Shown here piece after piece: positions 1-11,613 of a DNA stretch of 64,000 bases; positions within the stretch are counted from its first letter, which is position 1; each line of letters opens with the position of its first letter. Made by a program: the position numbers and the translations under genes. The notes beneath the pieces were generated by a model that had not been told where the DNA came from, made no database searches, and saw only the letters and a program-made list of their open reading frames with translations. This stretch comes from Platanthera guangdongensis (taxonomy: Eukaryota; Streptophyta; Magnoliopsida; Asparagales; Orchidaceae), in the NCBI GenBank assembly GCA_039583875.1, contig CM077158.1:125361900-125425899 (forward strand). Reading direction: 5' to 3'.

Positions 1-1571
1 CTGCCCTTTCTGCTCCCCCTCCTCAGTCCAGGGCCTGGCCTCAGTCCCCACTGAGCCCAAGCAGAGGGAGATGCCTGATGATGAAGCAACATCTCAAGCT
101 TCAGATAGAGCTTCCCCAGCAGATACAGCTTCAAAAGTTTTTCCAGATTACACAGATACATAATTAATTGATTTGATTAATTTTATTAATACTGATATGG
201 ATATTGCTGACATGGATACTTCTGAAACTGTTGGTGATTTTTCTCTCAATCCCACAGTTAATCTACAAGAATTACAGCAAGTTTTTGATACTGTATATAT
301 GCAGTCTCTTCCAGTAGACTTCACTAAGCCACTGTTGGCTATTGTTCCCTACACATCTCCAGCTAGTACAGCAGTTGCTAAGCAACTCTGTGATAGTTTT
401 ACTATCCCACCTTTAGCTTCAATCTCTGCAGCTAGTCCAGAAGTTATTCCAGAAGCCATCTCAGCCCCAAGTTTTGTTATGGATGATTCACCTATGCCAG
501 ATTTGGATGAGCTAATCCTGGCTGATATTTAAGAGGAAAAATTAGGCAGCAGCTGAAAGCTCTGTCCCCACTATTTCTGATTCCTGTACAGTCTCCTCCT
601 CAACTGTTGCTGAATCTCCAGTTCATGAAATTTCTGCCCTTCTACCGAGAAAGCTGTTATTGATGATAAAGCTTTAAAAGCATTGGATGCTTTATATGAT
701 AACCCTCAGGGTTCTGATACTGAAGATGATGTAGCTGATGATGATGATGATTCAGATGAAGAAGCCTCCAAGAAGAAAAAAAATGTTATCAAAGAAAAGG
801 AAGGATCCTCCTCCTCTAGCTCCTAAGCCCAATCCCACTGCTGACACTCCCTATTACATTTTGCACAATGTTACTCCTTATAAGGGAATGCCTGCATGGA
901 TGTGGTTATCCAAGAACCAGCAGAAGGATAGGAAAAGAAGTAGGAGATATTCTCCTCCTCCAGTTCACAGATATAGAAAGGATCCACCTCCTCCTCCTCC
1001 TCCAGCAGCTGGTTCCACTAGCTCTAGCTCTCAGAGTTCTGCCCCCATGGAAACCTATCAGAGACAGTCATGGAGGACCTCTGGAAGCAGCCAGCAAAGG
1101 CAACCTTCCTCAGGAAATCAACATCAGCAACAACAATCTCAGCAATAGCAACAAATCTCTGAAGAACAGAAAGCTGACAGTCCTAAAAGACCTTACTCTC
1201 CTCCTATTCCATTTGAAGATCCTGAAACTGCAAATACTGTTAAAATGGCTAAATTCCAGGAGCTAATTGGCCTATCTTTGATCAATAAAGCAAAGGCTGA
1301 AGGAAAAGACACATCAGGTTTAACAACTATGTCAAAGTACAGAAAGGAAGAATTAAAAAGGTTTGACAAAGGCAACAAGCTCTTCAATGTTGATGATTAT
1401 ATGAAGCTCCATCCTGAAGCAGTTGTCACCAGAGCTACTTCACTGAAGATTATTGGGGCAGCTGACATGACCATGGCCCAGACAGAGGCTTCAAATCCTA
1501 ATAGAGAAATTATCTTCAAAAGGCCAGGAGAGAAGTCAATAGAAGACAAATCTATGCAAAAGAAGAAGTAA
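1..1571 (+). pseudogene. ORF3 (extra ORF downstream of pol) of A1, C-terminal part, broken
   Basis: This aligns in order with the ORF3 of A2 (6593-9480). The visible blocks are an acidic and hydrophobic motif (FVMDDSPMPDLDELILADI, 475-531), a basic stretch resembling a nuclear localisation signal (KKPPRRKK then KKRK, about 756-806), an Arg/Ser and Pro-rich tract with seven prolines in a row near 985-1005, a Gln-rich tract, and a C-terminal block (DYMKLHPEAVV, 1393-1425). Stop codons (for example TAA at 530-532) and frameshifts break it into pieces, so this copy is not functional. Sireviruses often carry an ORF here that has been called env-like. I see no signal peptide or membrane segment, and the composition looks nuclear or RNA-binding rather than envelope-like. 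Function is unknown. Confidence 0.7.
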
Positions 1572-1750
1572 TCCTTATTTTGTTTCAATTTCTTTCTACA
1601 ATTTGTTTTCAAACCATGCAATCTGTTTAAACAAAGCATATGTATATATATATCTTCTGCATGTTTTAGTAATTCTCTGCCAGATATATTTCTTTTCCTG
1701 CTTTGTTTATCTGTTTGTTTATGCTTTGAGTCTCTTAGTGACCGCACCCA

Positions 1751-1763
1751 AATAGGGGGAGAT
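1751..1763 (+). other. Polypurine tract of A1
   Basis: A purine run containing AGGGGGAGA lies directly before the LTR start TGTTGGAGCC. The same arrangement occurs in A2 at 9669-9680. It is the expected plus-strand priming site and it fixes the left edge of the 3' LTR. Confidence 0.85.
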
Positions 1764-3690
1764 TGTTGGAGCCCTAGTTGATTTCGGCTAGGTTCACTAG
1801 CTTAGGATGTGGCCCAACATGTATAGCCGGGTCAAGTTTGTGTCCTAGAGTTTAGGTCAAGTCCTTATGTTCAACATCAGATGGACCAGCTATCATCAAG
1901 ACCATCAGAGACTCAAGAATTAGAAGTTTTCAAGACTAAGTCAAATGAGTTCGACGTTCGTCGAACTCAGGTCGACGAAAGGTGTTCTGCGCTCGACGAT
2001 CTTGAGATAATTCTTAGTGCTGAGCTCGACGATCTTAGTTCTCTGTTCGACGAAGACTGAGTCACTTCACAGACTAAAGTCGGGGTAACTCCAGATTTTT
2101 TTCTAAGTCCAGCTTCAAGCTTTGATCAACGAACTGGATTTTAAGCTCGATGAACTTGGACCTCAAGTTCTCAACTTCTCAGCTCCACGATTTCAGTATT
2201 CTACTCGACGATTCCTGAATTCAGAGGATGTGTGTCGACACTTAGGGCATGTGTCCACACCAGCTTATGTCGACACCAGAAGATTTGTGTCGACACCAAG
2301 ATCAATCAGTCGACACCAACTTATGTCGACACAGAATATCAGTTATAAATAATATTTTAACCAAGTCCAGAACTGTTCATTGCTCGATGATTTTAGGTCT
2401 ACGATTTGAATCCCTCTCAGTCAGAGACTTCTCAGATTCTTAGTCCACAATCATTCTTCGGTCGACGAATTTGGATCTCAGTTTGACGAATTTGATTCTC
2501 TGGTCGACGAATTAAGATTGTCAGTTCGACGAAGATTGTTGCAGAATTGACAAGATTCCCGTGAAGACAAATTATCTGGTCGACGAACTAATCAAGCTCA
2601 GATCGACGAACTCAAGCTCAGCTCGATGAACTCAAACTCAGCTCGACGAATTGTGTTCTTCATTCTACGATTCCAGACTAGGTCTTCTCCAGTTTCCTGT
2701 CCCTTTTCTCGGCGATGAATCCTCAGTAATTAATGCCCAATCCTCTCGGAATGTTACCGTTAGAACGCGCATTGATCATGGATTATTTCATGCAGTTTTC
2801 CATGGGACAATTAGGGAAATCATTGATTGCCGCTTCCTTCCCAGGCCGACTGCAATTACTGCTCAAACATTCAAATTTCGGTTGTTCTCCAGATAGTAAA
2901 AAGTCAGAAAAGAAAAGGATCAAGAAGTACAACACTACCAGACACACAGATAGACATTGCACAGAAGAACAATCTTACAACAGTCAAAAAGTTCTTTACT
3001 GCAATCTGCCCAGGCCAGAGAACAATATCATCAAGAAGAAGAAGAACATACAATCACTATCAAGAGTCTTCTTCCTTGAATTCTACAGGATAACTTCAGA
3101 AGGACAACAAAACTCTATCTGTCAAAGAAGTTCCTGAAGCAATCTCTAGTCCAGACACTCAAGCTTTTGAAGACCTGTCACCTTGAAGCAGTGCTCTAGA
3201 ATTCCTGATCCCTTCAAGATCTCAGGGGGAGCAATCTGCTGAAATCAATCCACAAGTCTTCTCAGTTATTATTGAGAAATAGAAGACCCCATCACCTCTT
3301 TTCCAACTCCTGTACAGGGTTTTAATACCCTTCAAAATTATTACTGGTTACAAGTCTTCTACCAAAAGACTTGAGGTTTTGGTTTTTAAGCACCTGAACA
3401 AAAGCTCATTGGTGTCAGGCACTTGATCAAAAACCTGAGTGGATTCCTACCAGGGTGGTAGAAGAGTGGATGTACCCAAGTTGGGGAACCACTATAAATT
3501 TCTTGTGTCGTCTGGTTGCCCTTTTTCTTTTGTTTTGGCTGTGTTGTTCTGTGATTAAATAGATTGCTGTGCTTATTTATTTTATTTACTGACCTGTTCA
3601 CTTAGGATTACAACAAAAGTTGTAAAGGTTTGAAGAGAGCACAATACTCTATCCCCCCTCTAGAGTATTTCAGATCTACCTTCATTTTCA
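1764..3690 (+). repeat. 3' LTR of A1 (1927 bp)
   Basis: It starts TGTTGG after the polypurine tract and ends TTTTCA, and it matches 9681-11613 (1933 bp) along its length with clear divergence. It contains a long TCGACGAA and GTGTCGACAC palindrome array (about 1949-2670). A TATA-like TATAAATA lies near 2343, and the copia box GTGGATGTACCC followed by ACCACTATAAA lies at 3467-3498. A pyrimidine-rich CCCCCCTCTAGAGTATT stretch precedes the end. Short ORFs inside it have no recognisable product. Confidence 0.88.
1949..2670 (+). repeat. Palindrome array in A1 LTR (TCGACGAA and GTGTCGACAC)
   Basis: The array opens with an inverted repeat whose arms GAGTTCGACG and CGTCGAACTC flank TT (about 1949-1970). 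TCGACGA or its complement then recurs many times. A cluster of GTGTCGACAC-type palindromes lies at about 2230-2335. The same array occupies 9866-10540 in the A2 LTR. Confidence 0.85.
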
Positions 3691-6197
3691 TTGGTTATTG
3701 TGGATGACTTCTCTAGGTTCAGTTGGGTTTTCTTTCTGAGAACAAAGTCAGACACATTCAAGGTTCTTACAGATTTTCTCAGGTCCATACAGATCGAGTT
3801 ATCTACTCATGTTGCATTGATCAGAAGTGATCATGGCACAGAGTTTGAGTCTCTTCTTATGCATGATTTTTGTGAGAAGGAAGGTATCAGGCATTGCTTC
3901 TCAGCTCCTAGATCTCCCCAACAAAATGGGGTAGCTGAAAGGAATAATAGAACACTCATTGAAGCTGCAGGTACATTACTTGCTGATGCATACATGCCAC
4001 TAACCTTTTGGGCAGAGGCTGTAGACACATCAAACTATGTCCTGAATAGGAGTTTAATTCACAAACTAAAGAATAGGACTCCCTATTCATTGCTCAAAGG
4101 GAAGAAACCTAAAATTAACTATTTTAAAGTATTTGGTTGTACATGCTATATACACAATAACAACAAGAAATACATTAGAAAGTTTGAAGCTAAGGCTGAA
4201 GTGGGAGTTGTCCTAGGATACTCCCAAGTAAGCAAGGCTTATAGGGTATTCAATAAATCAACCTTAAAAGTTGAAGAGTCTATTGATGTGTCATTTGATG
4301 AGACTAACAAGTACTGCAAGGAGAAAGAAGTTTCTACCATTAGCAACTTGCAGGTACCCCACTTGTGTGAGATATTGGATGGACTAAACCTCACCCAAGA
4401 GGTTCCCACTCATCCCTCTCCATAGGACATTGAAGATAGTGAAGAAGATGAAGCTGAAGAACATGAGCCTCAACCAACAACAAATATAATTCCACAAGAG
4501 GAACTTATTCAAAATGTTGTTTCACAACCAACTCCACACACTGATTTTGTCACACTTAGGGATCACCCCAGATCTCAAATAATTGGAGACATTTCAGCAG
4601 GTGTACAGATAAGGCATCAACTCAACCAACACTTGATGCATGCATGTTTTCTCTCTTAGGTTGAACCTCTAACCATTCATGATGCTGAGCAAGATCCCCA
4701 CTGGATCCTTGCAATGCAAGAGGAATTAAAGCAATTTGAGAGATGTAGAGTTTGGGATTTGGTTCCAAGACCCCAAAACTATCCAGTTATTGGAAACAAA
4801 TGGGTTTTCAGGAATAAGCTTGATGCCCAAAGAGTTATTGTGAGAAACAAGGCTAGGCTTGTTGCTCAAGGATATAGGCAAGAGTAAGGAATTGACTATG
4901 ATCAGACCTTTGCACCAGTGGCAAGGTTGGAAGCTATAAGGATTTTCCTTGCCTATGCAGCATTCAAAAAGTTCAAAGTCTTTCAAATGAATGTGAAGAG
5001 TGCCTTCTTAAATGGAGTGCTACAAGAAGAGGTTTATGTAGAACAACCTACAGGTTTTGTTTCTACAACTTATCCCTCTTATGTTTTTAGATTAAATAAG
5101 GCTCTTTATGGTCTAAAACAAGCTCCAAGAGCTTGGTATGAGACCTTGGCAATTTTTTATTAGAGCATAAATTTACAAGAGGAACTGTAGATAAAACCCT
5201 TTTCACTAGACATCATAAGGACCAAATTTTGTTAGTACAAATCTATGTAGATGACATCATATTTGGCTCTACAGATTCAAAATTGTGCAAGAGGTTTTCT
5301 GATCTCATGCATTCTAATTTTGAAATGAGTAGCATGGGAGAGCTTTCATATTTCCTTGGTCTCAAAGTGAAACAACTTCCTGATGACATCTTCATCTCAC
5401 AAGCAAAATATGCTAAAGAACTTCTAAAGAATTTTGGGATGGCTGATGCCTCAGCAAAGAAAACTCCCATGGCCACAAATGTTGTTGTGGATTCTGATAT
5501 ACCAGGAAAACCTGTAGATCAGAAACTTTATAGGGGCATTGTTGGGTCCCTATTATACCTCACAGCAAGTAGGCCAGATATTATGTTTGCTACATGCCTT
5601 TGTGCTAGGTTCCAAGTGAACCCTAAAGAATCTCATCTAATTTTCTTAAAAAGGATTTTAAGATATATAAAGAGTTGGCCTGATCTAAGCCTATGGTATC
5701 CTGCTGAATCAGAGTTTGAGTTAACTGGATACTCTGATGCTGATTTTGCTGGATGTAGGGTAGATAGAAAAAGTACTTCAGGAACTTGTGAGTTCCTGGG
5801 TATGAGATTAGTATCATGGTTCTGTAAAAAACAAACATCAATGTCAACTTCAACTGCTGAAGCAGAATATATTGCAGCTGGCAGCTGTTGTTCACAGATG
5901 CTCTCGATACAGAATCAGCTCCTAGATTATGGGTTCAACTTAAATAATTCAACACTATTCTGTGATAATACTAGTGCTATAGCCATAGTACAAAATCCAG
6001 TTCACCATAGTAGGACAAAGCATATTGATATAAGACATCATTTCATTAGGGAGTGTGTAAACAAAAATAAGATTAAGCTTATCTATATCTACACTGATTT
6101 ACAAAAAGCTGACATATTCACCAAACCTCTGGATGAGAAAAATCATGCTTTCTTTCTAAATCAGCGGGGAATGATCAATGGAGAAGACTTAGCTTAA
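3691..6197 (+). pseudogene. Copia pol fragment: integrase core, reverse transcriptase, RNase H (A2)
   Basis: The integrase enters at the VDDFSRFSWVFF segment. It keeps the second catalytic Asp (RSDHGTEF, near 3829) and the Glu (PQQNGVAERNNRTL, near 3937). The zinc-binding domain and the first Asp are absent because A1 interrupts the gene here. Reverse transcriptase follows from about 4680, with YVDDIIFGS at about 5247. RNase H has a YSDADFAG block near 5731, AEAEY near 5855 and the terminal ADIFTKPL near 6110. Damage includes TAG at 4423 and 4657, TAA at 4885, and a one-base frameshift in a T run near 5155. The frame ends at TAA 6195-6197. It is not functional. Confidence 0.9.
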
Positions 6198-6592
6198 GTT
6201 CTGTCTGCATTTGATGAATTTTCCAAAGTTCGTCGAACGGAGTTCGACGAACCGGGGAAGGTTTGAGAGATATTTGTCGAACGGAGTTCGCTGAATTCTC
6301 TGTGTGAAACAATTTTCGTCAACCGGAGCTCAACGAACTTTGCTTCAGAAGTTATTCATCGACCGGAGTTCGACGAATTGTCTTCAAGTCTTCTGAATGA
6401 GATCGACGAATTATTTATTATTAGCTCATTTCGTCGACCTCAGTTCGAAGATTTAATTTTATTTTCGTGGAACGGAGATTGTCGATTCATATTCTAGAAA
6501 CCTTATATCTAGGTTTTCTTCGACCTCCATCCCGCGCTTTCTATTCCCTTGCACTTGAACGCCGTTTTCTGTCTTCCTTGCAGGTGCTCTAA
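6198..6592 (+). promoter_or_regulatory. Spacer between pol and ORF3: palindrome array and 3' splice site
   Basis: From about 6228 to 6470 the motif TTCGTCGAAC and its complement GTTCGACGAA recur, usually in pairs around CGGA, repeating the signature of this family's LTR outside the LTR. The pyrimidine tract TTTTCTGTCTTCCTTGCAG ends at 6583, nine bases before the ORF3 ATG at 6593. That is a textbook plant 3' splice site. I infer that ORF3 is made from a spliced subgenomic RNA, or that the array acts as an internal promoter. No donor is visible because the 5' leader is outside the window. Confidence 0.55.
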
Positions 6593-9480
6593 ATGGCGAT
6601 TCTAGCAGGTGCTCTAGCCGCTATGAAGTTTGACACTGGCTTTGATGTCGACTTCGAATCATTCCAGCACTCAGACCCAATCTTTCTATATATTCTGGAA
6701 CTTCTGGAAGGACAGAATCTGAAGACCCTGATGACCACCAGGATAAAGTTGGCAGGAACAGAAATTAGAGAATGGGTCTATACTTCAACCACTCCTGAAG
6801 ACAATACTATGACATGATCAATCGCCGGTAACACTATCTCCTTAACCCCTGCGGTTTTAACTAAAATATTTGGTGTGACAAATGGAGAGGAGGAATTAGA
6901 AATTGATTCTGAAGAGTTTACTATGATGCTAAATCTGATGGGTTATGCTGGTGATAACCCACACAAACTGTTGAAGAAACATCTGTCTGCGCCATATAAA
7001 TTCTTATCAGACTTGGTTGGTAAAGTGCTACTCAGAAAACACACAGCACACGACTACATCACCAGACAACAGTTTCTAGTTATGTGTGCCATTTTCAACA
7101 AGAAGCAAATAGAGTGGGCACAACTACTGTTTGACTTGATAAGGAAGAAGAATACTAAGAAGGAAGTATGTTTTGGAAGGATCCTAGGGCTCTTCCTTAA
7201 GGAAAAGGCTGCTGAATCCTTGGTCTCCCAGACCACATTCATTAATGCCAGTAAAAGGCTCACATGTGCCTTATTTGACAGGTGGGAGAGGACAATCACC
7301 AAGCCCACTAAGGCTTCTACCTCTTCCACCACAGCTTCTGAAGGCAGTAGGGCTGTTAAAGCCACTCCCACACCTCCTGAAGAGATTCATCCCACTCCAC
7401 CATCTCTTCCAGCACCCCTTCCAGCAAAACAACTCACTTCCTCTCCCATTATTTCTTCAACACCCCAATCACAACAGCATACTCATGTGCCTACTCCACC
7501 TCCATCTCCAACACTTGACATCACTGACATTCCTTCTACCCCTATTCAAGAAAATCCACAACCAACACCTCCTGAATCACCTCAAGATACCTACATTCCT
7601 ACACCACCACAGTATCCACTTCCCCCACATTTATCTGCCATCCCATCTTACATCCTACCCACAGACACTATGATGCAAGATACCATCCCTCCATCCTCAT
7701 CACCATCAAACCTCAACATCCCTGATGTTCCACCCTCCATTCCATCACTGGTTGCCACCTCTTCCACACCAATTGCAACAACACCTACCACTTTCCCTAT
7801 GGACCCCTCTACCATATCCTCTATCATCACCATCATCACCCCTCTTCTGAAATCCCTAATAGCAGAGGCCATTACACCTCTTGCTACCACCATTCAATCT
7901 TTATCTGCTCAAATCTCTACCCTCACTGCTGCCCCCTCCTCAGTAAGGGGCCTGGCCTCGGTCCCCACTGATACCAGGCAGGGGGAGATGCCTGATGATT
8001 AAGCTGCAGCAACAGCTTCAAATACTTCAGCAGCAACAGATTCAGATACTTCAGCACCAACACTAGCAGAGACTTCAGCTCCAGCAGCATATACAGATTG
8101 TATAGATACAAATTTAATTGATTTTATTGATACTGATATGGACATTGATGAAACTGTTGGTGATTTTATCCTCAATCCCACAGTTAATTTACTAGAATTG
8201 CTGAAAAGTTTTGACACTGTACATATGCAATATCTTTCAGAAGACCTTACTAAGCCATAGTTGGCTATTGTTCCTTATACTCCTCCTATCAGTCTAGTAG
8301 TTGCTAAGAAACTCTGTGACAGTTTTGCAATCCCAGTTTCTGCACCAACCTCTACAGTCATTCCATCCTCTCCAGACGCCATCTCAAAACCAATCTTTGT
8401 GATGGATGACTCCCCTATGCCAGATCTAGATGAGCTAATCTTGGTTGACATTGAAGAAGAAATAAGGCAGTAGCTGAAAGCTCTGTTCTAATTACTTCTG
8501 ATGCCTGTACAGTCTCTTCTTCAACTTTTGCTGAAACTCCAGCTCTTGAAACTTCTGCTCCTGCTCCAGAAAAGACTGCCACTTATGATAAAGCCTTGAA
8601 AGCATTGGATGCTGTATATGATAATCCTCAGGGACCTGCAAGTGAAGATGATGAAGAAGATTCAGATGAAGAAACTGCCAAGAAGAATAAGAAAATGCTG
8701 TCAAAGAAATGCTGCTAAACCAAGCTCAAAGAATGACACCCCATTCTACATCCTTCAAAATATTACTATAAAGGAATGCCAGCATGGATGTGGCTATCTA
8801 AAAATCAGCAAAAGGAGAGGAAAAGAAGTTGGAAATATTCTCCTCCACCAGTTCAAAGATATAGAAGAGATCCACCTCCTCCACCTCCTCCAGCAGCTGG
8901 TGCCACTGGATCTAGCTCTTAGAGATCTGCACCTATGCAAACTTATCAGAGACATCAAGGGAGATCCTCTGGAAGTAGTCAGCAAAGACATCATTCTTCA
9001 GGATATCAACAACAACAACATCAACAACATCAACATCATCAGCAGCAACAACCAACTCTCTCTACAGAACAGAAAACTGACAGTCCCAACAAGCCAGATT
9101 CACCTCCTATTACTTTTGAGGATCCTGAGACAGCAAATACTGCTAGAATTGCCAGGTTTCAGGAAATTTTTGGTCTGTCCTTGATTAGTAAAGCAATAGC
9201 TGAAGGCAAAGACATATCAGAATATACAACTATGTTAAAATACATGAAGGAAGAACTAAAAAGATTTAATAAAGCAAACAAATTGTTTAATGTTGATGAT
9301 TACATGAAACTCCATCCTGAAGCAGTTGTCCCTAGAACTACATCTCTGAAGATTATTGGGGCAGTTGATATGACAATGACAAAGGCACAGGATTTGGATC
9401 CAAAGAGAGAAATTACCTTTACCAAGCCATGAGAAAAGCCTAAAGAGGACAAGACCATAGAGAAGAAGCAGAAGAAGTAA
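6593..9480 (+). pseudogene. ORF3 of A2, extra Sirevirus ORF, interrupted by several stops
   Basis: One reading frame runs from ATG 6593 to TAA 8000-8002, with a TGA at 6815-6817. It resumes through 8003-8473 and on to TAA 9478-9480 with further breaks. The N-terminal region (about 6875-7290) has a helical block around APYKFLSDLVGKVLLRK and FGRILGLFLKE. It resembles what I know as the putative plant transposon protein domain found in Sirevirus extra ORFs, but this should be checked with a profile search. Next come a long Pro/Thr/Ser-rich region (7300-7990), the acidic motif FVMDDSPMPDLDELILVDI (near 8391-8450), a basic segment, a Pro-rich stretch, a Gln/His-rich tract (about 8995-9055) and a C-terminal DYMKLHPEAVV block (9298-9330). 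Function is unknown. Confidence 0.7.
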
Positions 9481-9666
9481 TCCTTACTTTGTTTTAATTT
9501 CTTTGCTCTTCTTCCTGCACTTACTTTCAAACTATGTTGTTTGTTTGAACAAAGCTTATGTACATATATATCTGCTGCATGTGTTGGTAATTCTCTGCCA
9601 GATATATCTTTCTCTTGCTTTGTTTATTTTTATGTTTATGTTTTGAGTCTATTAGTGACCTCACCC

Positions 9667-9680
9667 AAATAGGGGGAGAT
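9667..9680 (+). other. Polypurine tract of A2
   Basis: A purine tract containing AGGGGGAGA directly precedes the LTR start TGTTGGATCC, identical in arrangement to that of A1. Confidence 0.85.
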
Positions 9681-11613
9681 TGTTGGATCCCTAGTTGATT
9701 TGGGCTAGGTTCACTAACTTAGGATGTGACCCAACATGTATAGCCAGGGTCAAATTTGTGTCCTAGAGTCTAGGCCAAGTCCTTAGAGTCAATATCAGAT
9801 GGACCAGCTATCAACAAGATCATCAGAGACTCAGGAATTAGAAGATTTCAGGACTAAGTAAAATGAGTTCGACGTTCGTCGAACTCAGGTTGACGAAAGG
9901 CGTTCTCAGCTCGATGATCTTTAGACATTTCTCTGAGCTGAGCTCAACGATCTTCATTCTCTGTTCGACGAAAACTAGGATACTTCAACAAACTAAAGTC
10001 AGGATAAACTCAAGATTATTCTAAGTCCAACTTCAGGCTTTGGTCGACGAATAATATTCTGAGCTCGACGAACTTGGACCTCAAGTTCATAACTTCTCAG
10101 GTCGAAGAAGTCAACTTCTCAGGTCGACGAACTCAGTACTCTACTCGACAAATTCTGAAAGAAGAAGATTTGTGTCGACACTTAGGGCATGTGTCGACAC
10201 CAACTTATGTCGACACCAGAAAGCTTATGCCGACACCAGAAGATTTATGTCGACACCAAGATTATTAGTCGACACCAACAGTGTCGACACCAGATTACTT
10301 TTGTCGACACACAGAATATCAGTCAACACAAACTATTTGACTAAGTCTAGAATTATTGCTGATCTCCAGTCGATGAATGCAATTGTCAGCTCGACGAACT
10401 TCAAACAGAAAAGGCAAAGTTCTGAAACATGCAAGTTCTGTTATCAGCTCGACGAACTTAGAACTCAACTCGATGAACTAGGAACTCAGCTCGACGAACT
10501 AGTAACTCAGCTTGACGAATTCTGTTATTCGTTCGACGATTCCAGACTTAGCCATTTCCGGCATTCAATCCTCACTCAAATGCAATAATTCCTAACAGAT
10601 TAATGACTCAAACATTCTCTGAATGTAGCCGTTAGAGAAATCATTAATTACAGTCTTCTTCAGGAATATTACTTGCTAATTTTCCACGGGATAGTTGAGG
10701 AAATGAGTAAATGCCGATTATTCTCAAGGCGTCAGCATTTATTACAGAGGATTCAAATTTTTGAATCGATATAGAAGAAAAGAAAATCGACAATCAGAAG
10801 CAAGCAATAATTAGAGTACAAGAAAATACTCAGTCAGAAAAACACAGACCGACTGCAAGATTTCACACAGCACCAGAAAAGCTTCACACAAAAACTCATT
10901 CTGAAGCTTACAGTGATAGGCAGTGATATTCAGAAGAAGAAGAAGAACTATAATATATCAAGAGTATTCTTCTTCAACATTCTCTCCAGGACTTCTCCAA
11001 GGACAACAGATTTCAAATCAGTCAAGAAGATCCTGCATCACTGCTTGTCCAGAACTCTGATTGAAGACCTATTACCCTACAACAAAGCTCCAGAGCTTCC
11101 CTGAACCATTCTATATCTCAGGGGGAGCTGTTTGCTAACATCATTCCGCATAAGTCTTCTCTCTGATTGTTGACAGAGAAGACAAAATCACTCTCTCACC
11201 CCCTCCTGTACAAAGGGTTGTCATCTACCTTCAAAAGTGATTCCTGGTTGCAAGTCTCCTTACCAAAAGACTTGAGTTGGTTTTTAGGGACCTGATCAAA
11301 ACCCATTGGTGTCAGGCACCTGATCAAAAATCTGAGTGGATTCCTACCAAGGGTGGTAGAAGAGTGGATGTACACAGTTGAGGGGGAACCACTATAAATT
11401 TCTTGTGTTGTCTGGTTGCTTATCTTTTCTTTTTGTTCTTGTTGTGTGTCTGTGATTAGGATTATTACTTTTTGGTTTTCAATTTCTTAATTACTGCACC
11501 TTTCAGTTTACAACAAAAGCTGTAACAGCACTGTTTGTTTTGGGACCTAATAAATTTTTAATATACTCTATTCACCCCCCTCTAGAGTATTGTAGATCAA
11601 ACCCTCACTTTCA
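9681..11613 (+). repeat. 3' LTR of A2 (1933 bp)
   Basis: It matches 1764-3690 from TGTTGG to CTTTCA. It carries the TCGACGAA array (9866-10150, 10370-10540) and the GTGTCGACAC array (about 10170-10315). The conserved GTGGATGTAC and ACCACTATAAA box is at 11363-11398. It diverges clearly from the A1 LTR, as expected for separate insertions. Confidence 0.88.
9866..10540 (+). repeat. Palindrome array in A2 LTR
   Basis: The same arms GAGTTCGACG and CGTCGAACTC around TT seen in A1 open the array. Many TCGACGAA units follow, with at least eight GTCGACAC-type sites between 10172 and 10315. Several units have decayed by single substitutions. Confidence 0.8.

Larger units (their letters stand above)
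1..3690 (+). mobile_element. A1: 3' end of a Sirevirus-like Ty1/copia retrotransposon
   Basis: The visible part is the end of the extra ORF (ORF3), a polypurine tract and a complete 3' LTR ending in CA at 3690. At 3691 the sequence changes in mid-codon to the integrase of a second copy of the same family (A2). The simplest reading is that A1 inserted into A2's integrase, so 3691-3695 (TTGGT) should be one copy of its target duplication. The other copy and the A1 pol lie left of the window. The family is assigned from the paralogous A2 copy, which has pol followed by ORF3 and then the LTR. Confidence 0.85.
3691..11613 (+). mobile_element. A2: Sirevirus-like Ty1/copia retrotransposon, 5' part displaced by A1
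   Basis: The order is integrase, reverse transcriptase, RNase H, spacer with palindromes, ORF3, polypurine tract and 3' LTR. Integrase before reverse transcriptase shows Ty1/copia order, and a large extra ORF between RNase H and the 3' LTR is typical of the Sirevirus lineage. The 3' LTR ends exactly where sequence of another element's ORF3 (H) resumes, so A2 sits inside H. GAACA at 11614-11618 would be one target duplication copy. The LTR, gag and protease on the left would lie beyond A1, outside the window. Confidence 0.85.

Noticed and set aside
1..11613. A1 plus A2 as a tandem array made by unequal recombination between LTRs, with deletion of gag and protease
   Set aside because: The junction at 3690/3691 falls exactly at the LTR terminal CA and inside an integrase codon. 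Insertion of one copy into the other needs one event and no deletion. Sequence to the left would settle it.
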